Shown: positions 51,796-60,992 of the stretch, piece by piece | Numbering within the stretch: the first letter of the stretch is position 1 | How the letters are laid out: each line of letters starts with the position of its first letter | Assembly: GCA_041398705.1 (NCBI GenBank) | Contig: JAWKUI010000010.1 | Coordinates: forward strand, 62,001-126,000 | Length of the DNA stretch: 64,000 nt | From: NORP259 sp041398705 | Lineage (GTDB): Bacteria; Planctomycetota; UBA1135; GCA-002686595 | Direction of reading: 5' to 3' | Made by a program: the position numbers and the translations under genes | The notes under the pieces: generated by a model | Databases searched by the model: none | Told to the model about the DNA's origin: nothing | What the model saw: the letters and a program-made list of their open reading frames with translations, nothing else

Positions 51796-53454
51796 GTGAG
51801 CGACCAGGGCATCCGCTTGCGGGTGGGCGATGCGCTCATCGCCCGCGGCCGCATCTCCGAGACCCAGTTGGACGTGGCCCTGCGCGAACAGCGCCGGGTG
51901 CACCGCCCGCTGGGCGAGATCCTCTTGTCCCTGGGCTTCGTGCGCCAGGAACACCTGGCGGAAGTCGTGGCCGAGGGGCTGGGGCTGCCGCTGCTGCGCA
52001 TGGCGGACATCCGCCCGGACAGCCTGCTGATCGCGGCGCTGGACCCGGCGTTTGTGCAGAGCACCGGCGCCTTCCCGATCCGCGTCGAAGGCGGCGTGTT
52101 GAAGGTCGCGATGACCGATCCGGGCGATCCGGAGAAGGTCTCGGCCGTGCGCCAGCGTTTCCCGTACCCGCTCGACGTGGCGCTGATCACCACGGGCGAC
52201 CTGACCCTGCTGCTGCGCAAGTTCCTCGCCAGCCGCGAGTCCCCCGTGGCGCGCATCCTGAGCGAAGCCCAGGAAGGCCCGAGCGCGCGGGTGCAGTACC
52301 CGATCGAGGACCTGACGAACGCGTTGATTCAAGACGGGGTACGGCGGGGCGCCACCGACATCCACGTGGAGCCGGAAGAGGGCCTGACCCGCGTGCGGTA
52401 CCGCATCGACGGCGTGCTCGTGGCGGGGGAAAGCCTGCCGCGCAGCGCCACCGAGGCGGTCATCAGCCGCGTCAAGATCCTCTCGAACCTCGATATCGCC
52501 GAACGGCGCCGGCCGCAAGACGGCCGCATGCGCGCCCAGGTCGATGGCCGCGAGGTAGACCTGCGGGTCAGCCTGATGCCCGTCTCCTTCGGCGAGAACC
52601 TCGTGTTGCGTGTGCTCGACCGCTCGAGCGGCACCGTGCCCCTGGGCCAGCTCGGTTTCCCCGAAACGACCCAGCACGCGCTGCAAGGCATCAGCGAGCT
52701 GCCCCACGGCTTGTTCCTCGTGACCGGCCCCACGGGTAGCGGCAAAACGACCACGCTCTACTCGATGCTCGCGATGGTGGATGCCATCACCCGCAACGTG
52801 GCGACGGTGGAGGATCCGGTCGAATACCAGATTCCCCTGGTGCGCCAGAGCCAGGTGGAGAGCGGCATCGGCTTCGGCTTCCTCGAAGGGCTGCGCGCCC
52901 TGCTGCGCCAGGACCCCGACGTGATCCTGGTGGGCGAGATCCGCGACCGCGAGACCGCCGACATGGCGATCAAGGCGGCGATGACCGGTCACCTCGTGCT
53001 GTCCACCCTGCACACCAACAGCGCCATCGGCGCGGTGCCGCGACTGGTGGACCTCGGCATTCCGGCGTATCTGCTCGAAGACTGCCTGGCGGGCATCGTC
53101 GGCCAGCGTCTCGTGCGCAAGGTCTGCGAGATGTGCGCGGAGGCGGTGCAGCCGACGCCCGAAGAGATTCTCTTCCTCGAAGGAGACATGGGGCTGCCGC
53201 GCCGGGGACGGGGTTGTGAGCACTGCTCGCACTCGGGCCTGTCGGGCCGCACCGTGATCCAGGAGCTGTTCACCCCGCCCGATGGCCTTGGCCGCGTGTT
53301 GCGGACCGGGGGCAACGTGCAGGAGATCCTCGACCTGGCGCGCGCCGCCGGCTTCGAAAGCATGGCCGACGACGGGCGCCGCAAGGTGCGCGCGGGCATC
53401 ACCACCGTCAGCGAAGTGCTGCGCGTCAACGCGGCCGAACGTCTGGAGGCCTGA
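51796..53454 (+). CDS. GspE/PilB-family assembly ATPase (third copy)
   Basis: The protein is 552 aa from the GTG at 51796. It has an MshEN-type N-domain (IRLRVGDALIARGRISETQL), the core ATPase with TDIHVEPEEGLTRVRYRID, Walker A GPTGSGKTTTLYSML, the Asp box VEDPVEYQIP, Walker B DVILVGEIRDRETA, His box STLHTNSAIGAVPRLV, and a zinc module with CEMC and CEHC. It belongs to the secretion operon (secretin, ATPase, platform, pilin), so it likely powers that system, distinct from the two copies near 10.8-15.2 kb. Confidence 0.88.
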   Translation: MSDQGIRLRVGDALIARGRISETQLDVALREQRRVHRPLGEILLSLGFVRQEHLAEVVAEGLGLPLLRMADIRPDSLLIAALDPAFVQSTGAFPIRVEGGVLKVAMTDPGDPEKVSAVRQRFPYPLDVALITTGDLTLLLRKFLASRESPVARILSEAQEGPSARVQYPIEDLTNALIQDGVRRGATDIHVEPEEGLTRVRYRIDGVLVAGESLPRSATEAVISRVKILSNLDIAERRRPQDGRMRAQVDGREVDLRVSLMPVSFGENLVLRVLDRSSGTVPLGQLGFPETTQHALQGISELPHGLFLVTGPTGSGKTTTLYSMLAMVDAITRNVATVEDPVEYQIPLVRQSQVESGIGFGFLEGLRALLRQDPDVILVGEIRDRETADMAIKAAMTGHLVLSTLHTNSAIGAVPRLVDLGIPAYLLEDCLAGIVGQRLVRKVCEMCAEAVQPTPEEILFLEGDMGLPRRGRGCEHCSHSGLSGRTVIQELFTPPDGLGRVLRTGGNVQEILDLARAAGFESMADDGRRKVRAGITTVSEVLRVNAAERLEA

Positions 53455-53457
53455 TCC

Positions 53458-54657
53458 ATGCAGCAATACCAATATCAGGCGGTTTCCTTCGGCGGACAGA
53501 CCATCACGGGCCTGGCCCACGCCAAGAATACGCTCGATCTGGACCGTGTGCTCGAATCCAAGGGGCTGACCCTGGTGAAAGCCAAGGAGTCCAAGGTGGG
53601 TAGCGCGTTGGGCGGCCGCCGTGGCTTCAACCGGTCGGAGTTGGTGTTTTTCACCACGCAGGTGGCGACGCTGATGTCGGCCGGGGTGCCGATGTTGGCG
53701 GGCCTCAAGGGGGTGGGCGGGCGCATGCGTACGCGCCGCGGGCGCGTGCTCGTGCAGCGCATGGTTTCGAGCCTCGAGGCGGGCAACAGCCTGTCCGAAT
53801 CGCTCAAAGAGGACCCGAAATCGTTCCCCGACGTTTACCGCGAATGCGTGCACGCCGGCGAGATCTCGGGCGCCCTGCCCGAAGTGCTCGGCCGCCTTTC
53901 CGGCGTCCTCGAGTGGACCCGCGCCATGCGCGCCACCACCCTGCAGGCCCTGGTCTACCCCGTGCTGCTGATGAGCGCCATCGTCGGCCTCGTGGTGGTG
54001 CTCCTGACCTTCGTGCTGCCGCGTCTGATGAAACTCTTCCCCGGCGGCCGCGCGGACCTGCCGCGCGAGACCCAGCTGGTGATGGCCGTATCGGACTTCA
54101 TGGTCGGCAACGCCGCCATGCTCGGCCTCGGAGCCGGGGCGGCGGTGGCTTTGACCCTGGTTGCGCGTCGCCAACCGCCCATCCGGCGCTTCTTCGCGCA
54201 CCTCGCCCTGCGCATCCCGCGCTACGGCGACCTGGCGCGCATGCTGGCCACTAGCCGCTTCGCGTCCACCGCGGGTACCCTACAGGCCGCCGGTTGCGAC
54301 ATCCGCACCGTGCTCGACGTGGCCGGACGCACCTGCGGCAACTCGTACCTGGCCGCCGCCTTCGGGCGCGTCGCGGCCCGGGTGCGCGGGGGCAAGACGA
54401 TCACCGAGTGCCTCGAAGAGGAAGGGGAGTTCGATCCGTTGCTCGTGCAGATGACCCACATCGGCGAGACCAGCGGTGACCTGTCGGCCTCCCTGCACCA
54501 ACTCGCCAAGTACTACGACGAGGAGGTGCCGCGCACGGTGAAGTGGTTCCTCGCGTTCATGGAGCCCGCCATGCTGGTCGGCGCCGGCGTGATCGTGGCC
54601 TTCATCCTGCTCGCCACCATGCTGCCGATCTTCAACCTGTACGACAGCTTGTCCTGA
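53458..54657 (+). CDS. Inner-membrane platform protein GspF/PilC
   Basis: The protein is 399 aa. It begins with the short N-terminal domain MQQYQYQAVSFGGQTITGLA, then two T2SSF domains: FFTTQVATLMSAGVPMLAGL with CVHAGEISGALPEVL, and TAGTLQAAGCDIRTVLDVA with MTHIGETSGDLSASLHQLA. Three hydrophobic helices are at about 170-190, 215-233 and the C-terminus (AMLVGAGVIVAFILLATMLP). It pairs with the preceding ATPase. Spacing is 3 nt before and 1 nt after, fitting a single operon. Confidence 0.9.
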   Translation: MQQYQYQAVSFGGQTITGLAHAKNTLDLDRVLESKGLTLVKAKESKVGSALGGRRGFNRSELVFFTTQVATLMSAGVPMLAGLKGVGGRMRTRRGRVLVQRMVSSLEAGNSLSESLKEDPKSFPDVYRECVHAGEISGALPEVLGRLSGVLEWTRAMRATTLQALVYPVLLMSAIVGLVVVLLTFVLPRLMKLFPGGRADLPRETQLVMAVSDFMVGNAAMLGLGAGAAVALTLVARRQPPIRRFFAHLALRIPRYGDLARMLATSRFASTAGTLQAAGCDIRTVLDVAGRTCGNSYLAAAFGRVAARVRGGKTITECLEEEGEFDPLLVQMTHIGETSGDLSASLHQLAKYYDEEVPRTVKWFLAFMEPAMLVGAGVIVAFILLATMLPIFNLYDSLS

Positions 54658-54658
54658 C

Positions 54659-55357
54659 ATGAACCTTCCCAAGAGCCGCGGCCGCGCGCCGCAACGACGC
54701 GGGGGCTTCACCCTGATCGAACTGGTGGTGGCGGTGACCATCCTGGCCATCCTGGCCGGGGCGGCGATCCCGCTCAGCGCCAAGGTGATCGGGTACAAGG
54801 CCCGCAAGGCCACCGAAGAGGAGCAGGTGGACCTGACCACCGCCGCGGGCAACTACTTCGCCGACACCGGCGTGCTGCCCACCTCGATCGGCGACATGCT
54901 GACCGCGCCCACCGGCCTGACCGGTTGGACTGGGCCGTACCTGCACGGGGTGAGCACGGACAAGCTGACCGGCTTGGTTTCCTGGCAAGTCGACGCCTGG
55001 TCGCGGGCCTACATGACCACCCGTTCGGGGGACACCTGGACGGTCACGAGCATGGGGGATGACGCCACCTTCGGCACCGGCGACGACGTCTCGCGCACCA
55101 TCGACGTGACCTGGATCCGGCGCGAGAAGACGGTCGACACGCTGCGTATCGTCAATCAGGCGATCACCCTCTACAACGCGGCTTGGATGGCGAGCGACCC
55201 CCTGTCGAGCAACTGGGCCACCGCCTTCGGCCAGCTCACGAGCCGTGGGTTCTTGCCGGCCGATACGCGCCTGCAGGCGGACGGCTGGGGCACCAGCCTC
55301 GAGCCCGATCCCGCTGGCGCGAGTCCCGTGGTCCGGGTGCGCTCGACGCACCTCTAG
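54659..55357 (+). CDS. GspG-type pseudopilin with an extended C-terminal domain
   Basis: The protein is 232 aa. The prepilin motif RGGFTLIELVVAVTILAILA (Glu5 conserved) is followed by the N-terminal helix and a soluble domain. The domain is longer than the usual 140 aa GspG and includes TGDDVSRTIDVTW and NQAITLYNAAWMASDPLSS. Part of it resembles a second pilin-like helix. It is the last gene of the operon. A candidate major or minor pseudopilin is consistent with the absence of other pilins in this operon except the divergent gene at 46958. Confidence 0.85.
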   Translation: MNLPKSRGRAPQRRGGFTLIELVVAVTILAILAGAAIPLSAKVIGYKARKATEEEQVDLTTAAGNYFADTGVLPTSIGDMLTAPTGLTGWTGPYLHGVSTDKLTGLVSWQVDAWSRAYMTTRSGDTWTVTSMGDDATFGTGDDVSRTIDVTWIRREKTVDTLRIVNQAITLYNAAWMASDPLSSNWATAFGQLTSRGFLPADTRLQADGWGTSLEPDPAGASPVVRVRSTHL

Positions 55358-55585
55358 ATCCAAGTGCGGCGGGCCACCGGAGAGGTGGCCCGTGCGCGTT
55401 TCCAGGGGCAGGAAAGCCCGCCTCCCGGCCCGAAGGGGCGGGGTGAAAGGTGGCCCGGCCCCCGGCGCCCAGGTACCCTGGGCGGCACGTTCGGCGGGCC
55501 CGTCCGGCCCCCGTCCCCGTCCGATTTCCTTGCCCGACCGCCGCCGGTCCATCCGGCCGCCCCCGACCCCCGCACCGGTCCCCCC

Positions 55586-58500
55586 ATGCCCATCGACTTC
55601 GAACAAGACTACGGCGTAAACGCTGGCTACGTGCAAGACCTGTACGAGCAGTGGAAGGCGGATCCTAGCAGCGTGGAGGCCAGCTGGGCCGAGATCTTCG
55701 CAGCCGCGGAATCGAGCGCGCCGGTCGCCGAAGCCATGGCTGCGACCGCTGCGGCGCCGGCGGCCCCCCAGCCGACCAGCCAGGCCGCCAGCCAGCCCGC
55801 CGGAGCCCCCGCCCGCCCCGTGGCCCCGACCCCGACCGCCAAAGGCGAGTTCGAGCTGCTCAAGGGCGTCGCCGGTCGTATCGTGCGCAACATGGAGGAC
55901 AGCCTTTCGCTGCCCGTCGCCACCAGCGTGCGTACGATCCCGGCGAAGATCCTCACCGAAAACCGCGCCCTGCTCAACGAGCACCTGACGGTGCGTGCGT
56001 ACAACAAAGCCTCCTTCACGCACATCCTGGCGTTCGCCTTGGTCAAAGCCCTGGCGGAGAACCCGCGTGTGCAGTGCTCGTACACCGAAGTCGAAGGCAA
56101 ACCGCACCGCTTCACGCCGAGCCAGGTCAACCTGGGCATCGCCATCGACGTGCCCGGCCCCGACGGCCGCATGCTCGTCGTGCCGAGCCTCAAGGACGTG
56201 CAAACCCTGAACTTCAAGGACTTCTACGGCATCTACGACGACGCCGTGAAGCGCGGCCGCGATGGCAAACTGACCCAGGCGGACTTCCAGGGCACCACCT
56301 GCACCTTGACCAACCCCGGCGGCTTCGGCACCTCGATGAGCGTGCCGCGCCTGATGAACGGCCAGGGCCTGATCATCGCGGCGGGTTCGATCGGCGTGCC
56401 GCCGGAACTCGCGGGCCTTTCGAAAGAAGCCCTGGCGGACATGGCGGTGGGGCCGGTGATGACCATCACCAGCACCTACGACCACCGCGTGATCCAGGGC
56501 GCCGAATCGGGCCTCTTGCTCAAGCGCATCGACGAGCTGCTGCAGGGCGCCGATGGCTTCTACGACGAGATCTTCGCCTCGTACCGGGTGCCGTGGTCCC
56601 CGGCGCGCGAAAGCACCGACCTCGTGCATCGGCGCGACCCGGAGGAGACCCAGGTCGCCGTCTGGAAGATGATCAACGCGTACCGCAGCCGTGGCCACCA
56701 GATCGCCGACCTCGACCCGCTCGGCTACCACCCCGAGTACTACGAGTCCCTCGATCCGGCCAGCTACGGCCTGACCATCTGGGACCTGGATCGCCAGTTC
56801 AACTCGGGCGGCATCGGAGCCAGCCCGCGGGCCACCCTGCGCGAGATCCTGTTCCACCTGCGACGCGCCTACTGCCGCCGCTGGACGGTGGAGTACATGC
56901 ACATCACCGACCGGGACCGCAAGTGGTGGATGCGTTCGCGCGTCGAGGAGACCGAACACCACTTCGAGTTCGACCGCGACGACCGCAAGCACATCCTGAC
57001 GATGCTGTCGCGCGCCGAGAACTTCGAGCGGTTCCTGCACACCCGCTACGTGGGCAACAAGCGTTTCTCGCTCGAGGGCGGCGATACGATGATCCCGGCC
57101 CTGGCCGAGATCCTCGAGTGCGCGGCGAGCCACGGGGTCGAGAAGGTCGTGATCGGCATGGCCCACCGCGGCCGGTTGAACGTGCTCGTGAACATCATGG
57201 GCAAGTCCTATCGCGACGTGTTCCGCGAGTTCGAGGCGGTGCTGTTGCCCCTGTCCGAAGAGGGCTCCGGCGACGTCAAGTACCACCTGGGCCAGAAGGG
57301 CAAGTTCAAGACGCGCACCGGCAAGACGATCGACGTCTACCTGTCCGCCAACCCCAGCCACCTGGAAGCCGTGGACCCGGTCGTGTGCGGCATGACGCGC
57401 GCGTACCAGGACGCGATGGGGGACAACGAGCGCAAGAAGGTCATGGCCGTGCTGATCCACGGCGATGCGGCCTTCTCGGGTCAAGGCGTGGTCTCCGAGA
57501 CGTTCAACATGAGCGAGCTGCGGGGCTACGGCAACGGCGGCACGGTGCACCTGGTCGTCAACAACCAGATCGGCTTCACCGCGAGCCCCGAGGACCTGCA
57601 TTCGACCCACTTCGCCACCGACGTGGCCAAGGGCGTCGAAGCGCCGATCCTGCACGCCAACGGCGACTTCCCCGAAGCCGTGCTGCGCAGCGCGCGCGTG
57701 GCCGTGGACTACACCCAGACCTTCGGTGGAGACTCGGTCATCGACATGGTCTGCTACCGTCGTTGGGGCCACAACGAGGGCGACGAGCCGGCTTACACCC
57801 AGCCGCTGCTCTACCACCAAATCGCCAAGATGCGCACGGTTCGCGAGAACTACATGCGCCTGTCGATCCGGCGCGGCACGCTGACCGAAAACGAAGCCCA
57901 GAGCATCTCCGACGCGGTGGACGAGGAGCTGCGCATCGCGCTCGAGGAGCAGAAGGCCGAAGTCAAGCCGCAGCTCACCGTGGAAGAGGTGCTCGACCTG
58001 CACATGGACCACCCCGGCGACTACGCCGATGTGCCGTCGGTCGAAACCGCCTGCGAAAACGATCGCCTTGTGGCGCTGATCGACCAGCTCAACGTGGTGC
58101 CCGAAGGCTTCGTGACCCACCCGAACCTGCTGCGCCAGTTGCGTCGCCGCGAGGCGATGGTGCGCGGCGAGCAGGGCCTGGACTGGGGCTGCGCCGAGGC
58201 GCTGGCCCTGGGCACCCTGCTGCAGGACGGCGTACCCCTGCGCATCTCCGGCCAGGACTCGCGCCGCGGTACCTTCAGCCACCGCCACGCGGTCATCCAC
58301 GACCAGACCACGGACGAGGAGTACATCCCGCTCCAGCACCTGACCGAAGGCAAGACGTTCTTCGAGGTCTGGAACTCGCTCCTGAGCGAAGAGGCGGTGC
58401 TCGGGTTCGAGTACGGCTACGCCCTCGCGCGGCCCGAATCGATCGTGTTCTGGGAAGCCCAGTTCGGCGACTTCGCCAACGGCGCCCAGGTCATGCTCGA

Positions 58501-59191
58501 CCAGTTCATCGCCCCTGGCGAGAGCAAGTGGAAGCAGGTCGCGCCGCTCGTGCTGCTGCTGCCGCACGGCTACGACGGTCAAGGCCCCGAACACTCCAGC
58601 GCGCGCATCGAGCGCTACCTGGGCCTGTGCTCGGCGGGCAACATGACCATCGCGAACTGCACCAGCTCGGCGCAGTTCTTCCACCTCCTGCGCCGCTACG
58701 GGGCCACCGGCCGCCGCCGGCCCCTGGTGGTCTTCACGCCCAAGTCGCTCTTGCGCGACAAGCGCGCCGCCAGCCCGATCGAGGACCTGACCCAAGGCCG
58801 CTTCCAGGAGCTGATTGTCGACGCCCCGGCCGACCCCTCGAAGGTCACCCGCGTGCTGCTCGCGAGCGGCAAGGTGGCCTACGACCTCCTGGCGCACAAG
58901 GAAGAGCACGGCAGCGAAGACACCGCGATCCTGCGGCTCGAGCAGCTCTATCCCTTCCCGCGCAAGCAGGTCCAGGAGGCCCTGGCCCGCTTCGGCAACG
59001 CGTCGATCGTGTGGGTCCAGGAAGAGCCGCGCAACATGGGACCGTGGTCCTTTGTGCTGCAGCGTTTCTACGACATGGACCTGCCGATCCGCTACGCCGG
59101 CCGTCCCGAGAACTCGAGTCCTGCGACCGGTTCTCACAGCCGTCACCAGGCCGAACAAGCGCACCTGGTTTCGCTGGCGTTCGGGAACTGA
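55586..59191 (+). CDS. kgd: 2-oxoglutarate dehydrogenase E2o-E1o fusion (KGD/SucA type)
   Basis: The protein is 1201 aa, like actinobacterial KGD (about 1230). Residues 1-40 resemble the E1o N-terminal segment (YGVNAGYVQDLYEQWKADPS). An Ala/Pro linker follows, then an E2 acyltransferase-like domain (about 85-330) with the active-site TYDHRVIQGAESG (His300). The E1o part from about 360 has SRGHQIADLDPLG, IGMAHRGRLNVL, ThDP-binding GDAAFSGQGVVSET with VVNNQIGFTAS, HNEGDEPAYTQP and FGNASIVWVQEEPRNMG. It decarboxylates 2-oxoglutarate and feeds succinyl-CoA formation. There is no lipoyl domain, so it must use a lipoyl-E2 encoded elsewhere. Such fusions are best known from Actinobacteria. Confidence 0.93.
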   Translation: MPIDFEQDYGVNAGYVQDLYEQWKADPSSVEASWAEIFAAAESSAPVAEAMAATAAAPAAPQPTSQAASQPAGAPARPVAPTPTAKGEFELLKGVAGRIVRNMEDSLSLPVATSVRTIPAKILTENRALLNEHLTVRAYNKASFTHILAFALVKALAENPRVQCSYTEVEGKPHRFTPSQVNLGIAIDVPGPDGRMLVVPSLKDVQTLNFKDFYGIYDDAVKRGRDGKLTQADFQGTTCTLTNPGGFGTSMSVPRLMNGQGLIIAAGSIGVPPELAGLSKEALADMAVGPVMTITSTYDHRVIQGAESGLLLKRIDELLQGADGFYDEIFASYRVPWSPARESTDLVHRRDPEETQVAVWKMINAYRSRGHQIADLDPLGYHPEYYESLDPASYGLTIWDLDRQFNSGGIGASPRATLREILFHLRRAYCRRWTVEYMHITDRDRKWWMRSRVEETEHHFEFDRDDRKHILTMLSRAENFERFLHTRYVGNKRFSLEGGDTMIPALAEILECAASHGVEKVVIGMAHRGRLNVLVNIMGKSYRDVFREFEAVLLPLSEEGSGDVKYHLGQKGKFKTRTGKTIDVYLSANPSHLEAVDPVVCGMTRAYQDAMGDNERKKVMAVLIHGDAAFSGQGVVSETFNMSELRGYGNGGTVHLVVNNQIGFTASPEDLHSTHFATDVAKGVEAPILHANGDFPEAVLRSARVAVDYTQTFGGDSVIDMVCYRRWGHNEGDEPAYTQPLLYHQIAKMRTVRENYMRLSIRRGTLTENEAQSISDAVDEELRIALEEQKAEVKPQLTVEEVLDLHMDHPGDYADVPSVETACENDRLVALIDQLNVVPEGFVTHPNLLRQLRRREAMVRGEQGLDWGCAEALALGTLLQDGVPLRISGQDSRRGTFSHRHAVIHDQTTDEEYIPLQHLTEGKTFFEVWNSLLSEEAVLGFEYGYALARPESIVFWEAQFGDFANGAQVMLDQFIAPGESKWKQVAPLVLLLPHGYDGQGPEHSSARIERYLGLCSAGNMTIANCTSSAQFFHLLRRYGATGRRRPLVVFTPKSLLRDKRAASPIEDLTQGRFQELIVDAPADPSKVTRVLLASGKVAYDLLAHKEEHGSEDTAILRLEQLYPFPRKQVQEALARFGNASIVWVQEEPRNMGPWSFVLQRFYDMDLPIRYAGRPENSSPATGSHSRHQAEQAHLVSLAFGN

Positions 59192-59214
59192 GCCTTCTGC
59201 CCATACGGCGTTTC

Positions 59215-59246
59215 ACCGGCGGGCCGATGGGCCCGCCGGTTTGTTT
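59215..59246 (+). terminator. Intrinsic terminator after the E2o-E1o gene
   Basis: ACCGGCGGGCC (59215-59225) pairs with GGCCCGCCGGT (59230-59240), read as 11 pairs around loop GATG. TTGTTT follows. It ends 24 nt after the stop. Confidence 0.85.
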
Positions 59247-59298
59247 GACGCTCGCCAAGAGTGGCCGCTGCCGGCTGGTGGGATCCGCGTGCGCCGGG

Positions 59299-59313
59299 TA
59301 GCCTCGGGTCACC
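59299..59313 (+). promoter_or_regulatory. -10-like element 9 nt before the ATG at 59314
   Basis: TAGCCT (59299-59304) is followed by 9 nt and the ATG of the universal stress protein gene, with no Shine-Dalgarno. The -35 is weak. The spacing equals that at 6104 and 20235. Confidence 0.35.
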
Positions 59314-60210
59314 ATGAAGGACTTCGCGAGCATTCTGGTCGGCATCGACTTCCGCCCGTCCGACGGCACCCTGACCGAAGGCGCCCGTTCGGCCACCTTG
59401 CAGGCCATCGAATTGGCCAAAGAGAACGGCGCCCGGCTGAAGTTCCTCTACTCCGAGGTGCGCGATCCCGAAGAGGAACGCGGCAGTGCCTTCGACCTGG
59501 CGGTCGGCCAAGCCGGTTGGCGCGCCCTGTGCGCGGAACACGGGCTGGCTGATCCCGAGCTGGTGATCTCTGAGGAAGCCCCCTGGCTCGCCATGACCCA
59601 CCGCGTGCTGTCCGGCGGCTACGACCTTGTGATCGTCGGCAAACGCAACCGCGGCCGCGCCATGGACCGTCAACTCGGCAGCGTCACCATGCGCTTGCTG
59701 CGCAAGTGCCCGGGTCCCGTCTGGGTCGTGCGCCCCGGCCACGAAGAGGACGCCGGTCCCTTCCTCGCCGCCACCGACCTCTCGACCGTCGGCAACCGCG
59801 CCGTCGAGCGCGCCGCCCGCCTGGCGCAAGCCGACGACGCCGACCTCGTGATCGTGCACGCCTGGCAGATCCCCTTCGAACTGCAGCTCAGCGGCTCGCG
59901 CATGGGGGACGAGGAGTACCAGGCCCGCACCCAAGAAGCCGTCGAATCCGCCCGCGCCGAGATCCGCGCCATCCCGGGCGTCGCCGACCTGGGCGAGCGC
60001 GCGAAGATTCTGATCGCCCTCGGCGCAGCCAGCGAAGCGATCCTCAAGGTCGAACGCCGCATCGAACCCTGCCTGACCGTACTCGGCAGCGCCGCCCGCG
60101 GCGGCATCCCGGGCTTCCTGATGGGCAACACCGCCGAACGCCTGCTCTACCAGCTCGAATCGTCGCTCCTGGTGGTCAAACCCGAGGACTTCGTCAGCCC
60201 GGTGGGTTGA
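59314..60210 (+). CDS. Tandem universal stress protein (UspE-like)
   Basis: The protein is 298 aa with two Usp domains (about 1-145 and 146-290). Each begins with a beta strand (ILVGIDFRPSDGT and FLAATDLSTVGN), and both carry a late motif of the G-x2-G-x9-G type: VIVGKRNRGRAMDRQLGSVT and VLGSAARGGIPGFLMGNTAE. The second is the better match to ATP-binding Usp proteins. E. coli UspE has the same two-domain layout and helps in stress and motility. The gene follows the E2o-E1o terminator and appears monocistronic; the Nudix gene converges on it. Confidence 0.85.
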   Translation: MKDFASILVGIDFRPSDGTLTEGARSATLQAIELAKENGARLKFLYSEVRDPEEERGSAFDLAVGQAGWRALCAEHGLADPELVISEEAPWLAMTHRVLSGGYDLVIVGKRNRGRAMDRQLGSVTMRLLRKCPGPVWVVRPGHEEDAGPFLAATDLSTVGNRAVERAARLAQADDADLVIVHAWQIPFELQLSGSRMGDEEYQARTQEAVESARAEIRAIPGVADLGERAKILIALGAASEAILKVERRIEPCLTVLGSAARGGIPGFLMGNTAERLLYQLESSLLVVKPEDFVSPVG

Positions 60211-60237
60211 TGGGGCGCCGCCGTCGCCGGCCGACGA

Positions 60238-60825
60238 TCACTCCGCTTTGTGCCACCGCAGGTAGTAGAGCAGCGGCAGGGCGGTGAACGCATCTTCCAC
60301 CCGGCCCGCGTCGAGCAGGGCTTCGACTTCGCCGCGCGTGAATAGGCGCACGAGGATCTGCTCGGCGGCTTCGTGCTGGGGTTCCTGAACCTTGACGCAG
60401 CCGGTGGCGATGAAGGGATGCGCGAAGTGCGCGCTGATGCCACCGGTGGGGTAGAAACCGGGCAGGGGCGAGAGCAGCTCGGCGGTGTAACCGGTCTCTT
60501 CGAGCAACTCGCGCGCGGCGCCGACGGCGGGGATCTCGTCGTCGTGCAGGCGGCCCGCGGGCAGCTCCCATTGGGTCTTGCCGTGGGTATAGCGGTACTG
60601 ACCGACCATCACGATGCGTCCGTCGTGCAGCACCGGCACCACCGTAGCCGCGGGGCCGATCTCGAAGACGTGGTACTCCTGCAACTTGCCGTTCGGCAGG
60701 ATCACCTCATCCCGGCGCAGGTTGCACCAGGGTGACTCGTACACGTGCGCGCGCTCGTGCACACCAAAGGGCGGGAAGGGCGGCGGATCGGGGGGGCCGG
60801 CGGGCGCAGGGTGGGATTCGGTCAC
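60238..60825 (-). CDS. Nudix hydrolase (ADP-ribose pyrophosphatase-like)
   Basis: The protein is 195 aa from the GTG at 60825; the frame extends to an ATG at 60936 whose extra 37 residues look non-conserved. The Nudix box is intact: GRLHDDEIPAVGAARELLEE followed by TGY (G-x5-E-x7-R-E-L-L-E-E-x-G). It is preceded by IVMVGQYRY and WELPAGR, typical of the ADP-ribose and GDP-mannose pyrophosphatase group (NudF-like). It may hydrolyse ADP-ribose or related nucleotide sugars. Its start region is uncertain because the N-terminus is Pro-rich (PAPAGPPDPPPFPPFG). Confidence 0.82.
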   Translation of the reverse strand: MTESHPAPAGPPDPPPFPPFGVHERAHVYESPWCNLRRDEVILPNGKLQEYHVFEIGPAATVVPVLHDGRIVMVGQYRYTHGKTQWELPAGRLHDDEIPAVGAARELLEETGYTAELLSPLPGFYPTGGISAHFAHPFIATGCVKVQEPQHEAAEQILVRLFTRGEVEALLDAGRVEDAFTALPLLYYLRWHKAE

Positions 60826-60930
60826 GGGCGGTTCGGGGGCTTTGGAGACGCGCCAAAGGTAGCAGGCGCGCGCCGCGAGCGGGTGCCCGTGGCCGCAAAG
60901 CCAGCGGGGGAGTCGCGTGGATGGCCCACC

Positions 60931-60964
60931 AAACAAAACCGCCGCTCCCGGGGGAAGCGGCGGT
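60931..60964 (-). terminator. Intrinsic terminator of the AceE-like gene
   Basis: On the minus strand ACCGCCGCT (60964-60956) pairs with AGCGGCGGT (60946-60938) around a 9-nt loop. TTTTGTTT follows. It ends 29 nt after the gene's stop. Confidence 0.85.
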
Positions 60965-60992
60965 ATTCAGCCTTTCGCAGCGGCGCGCAGCC

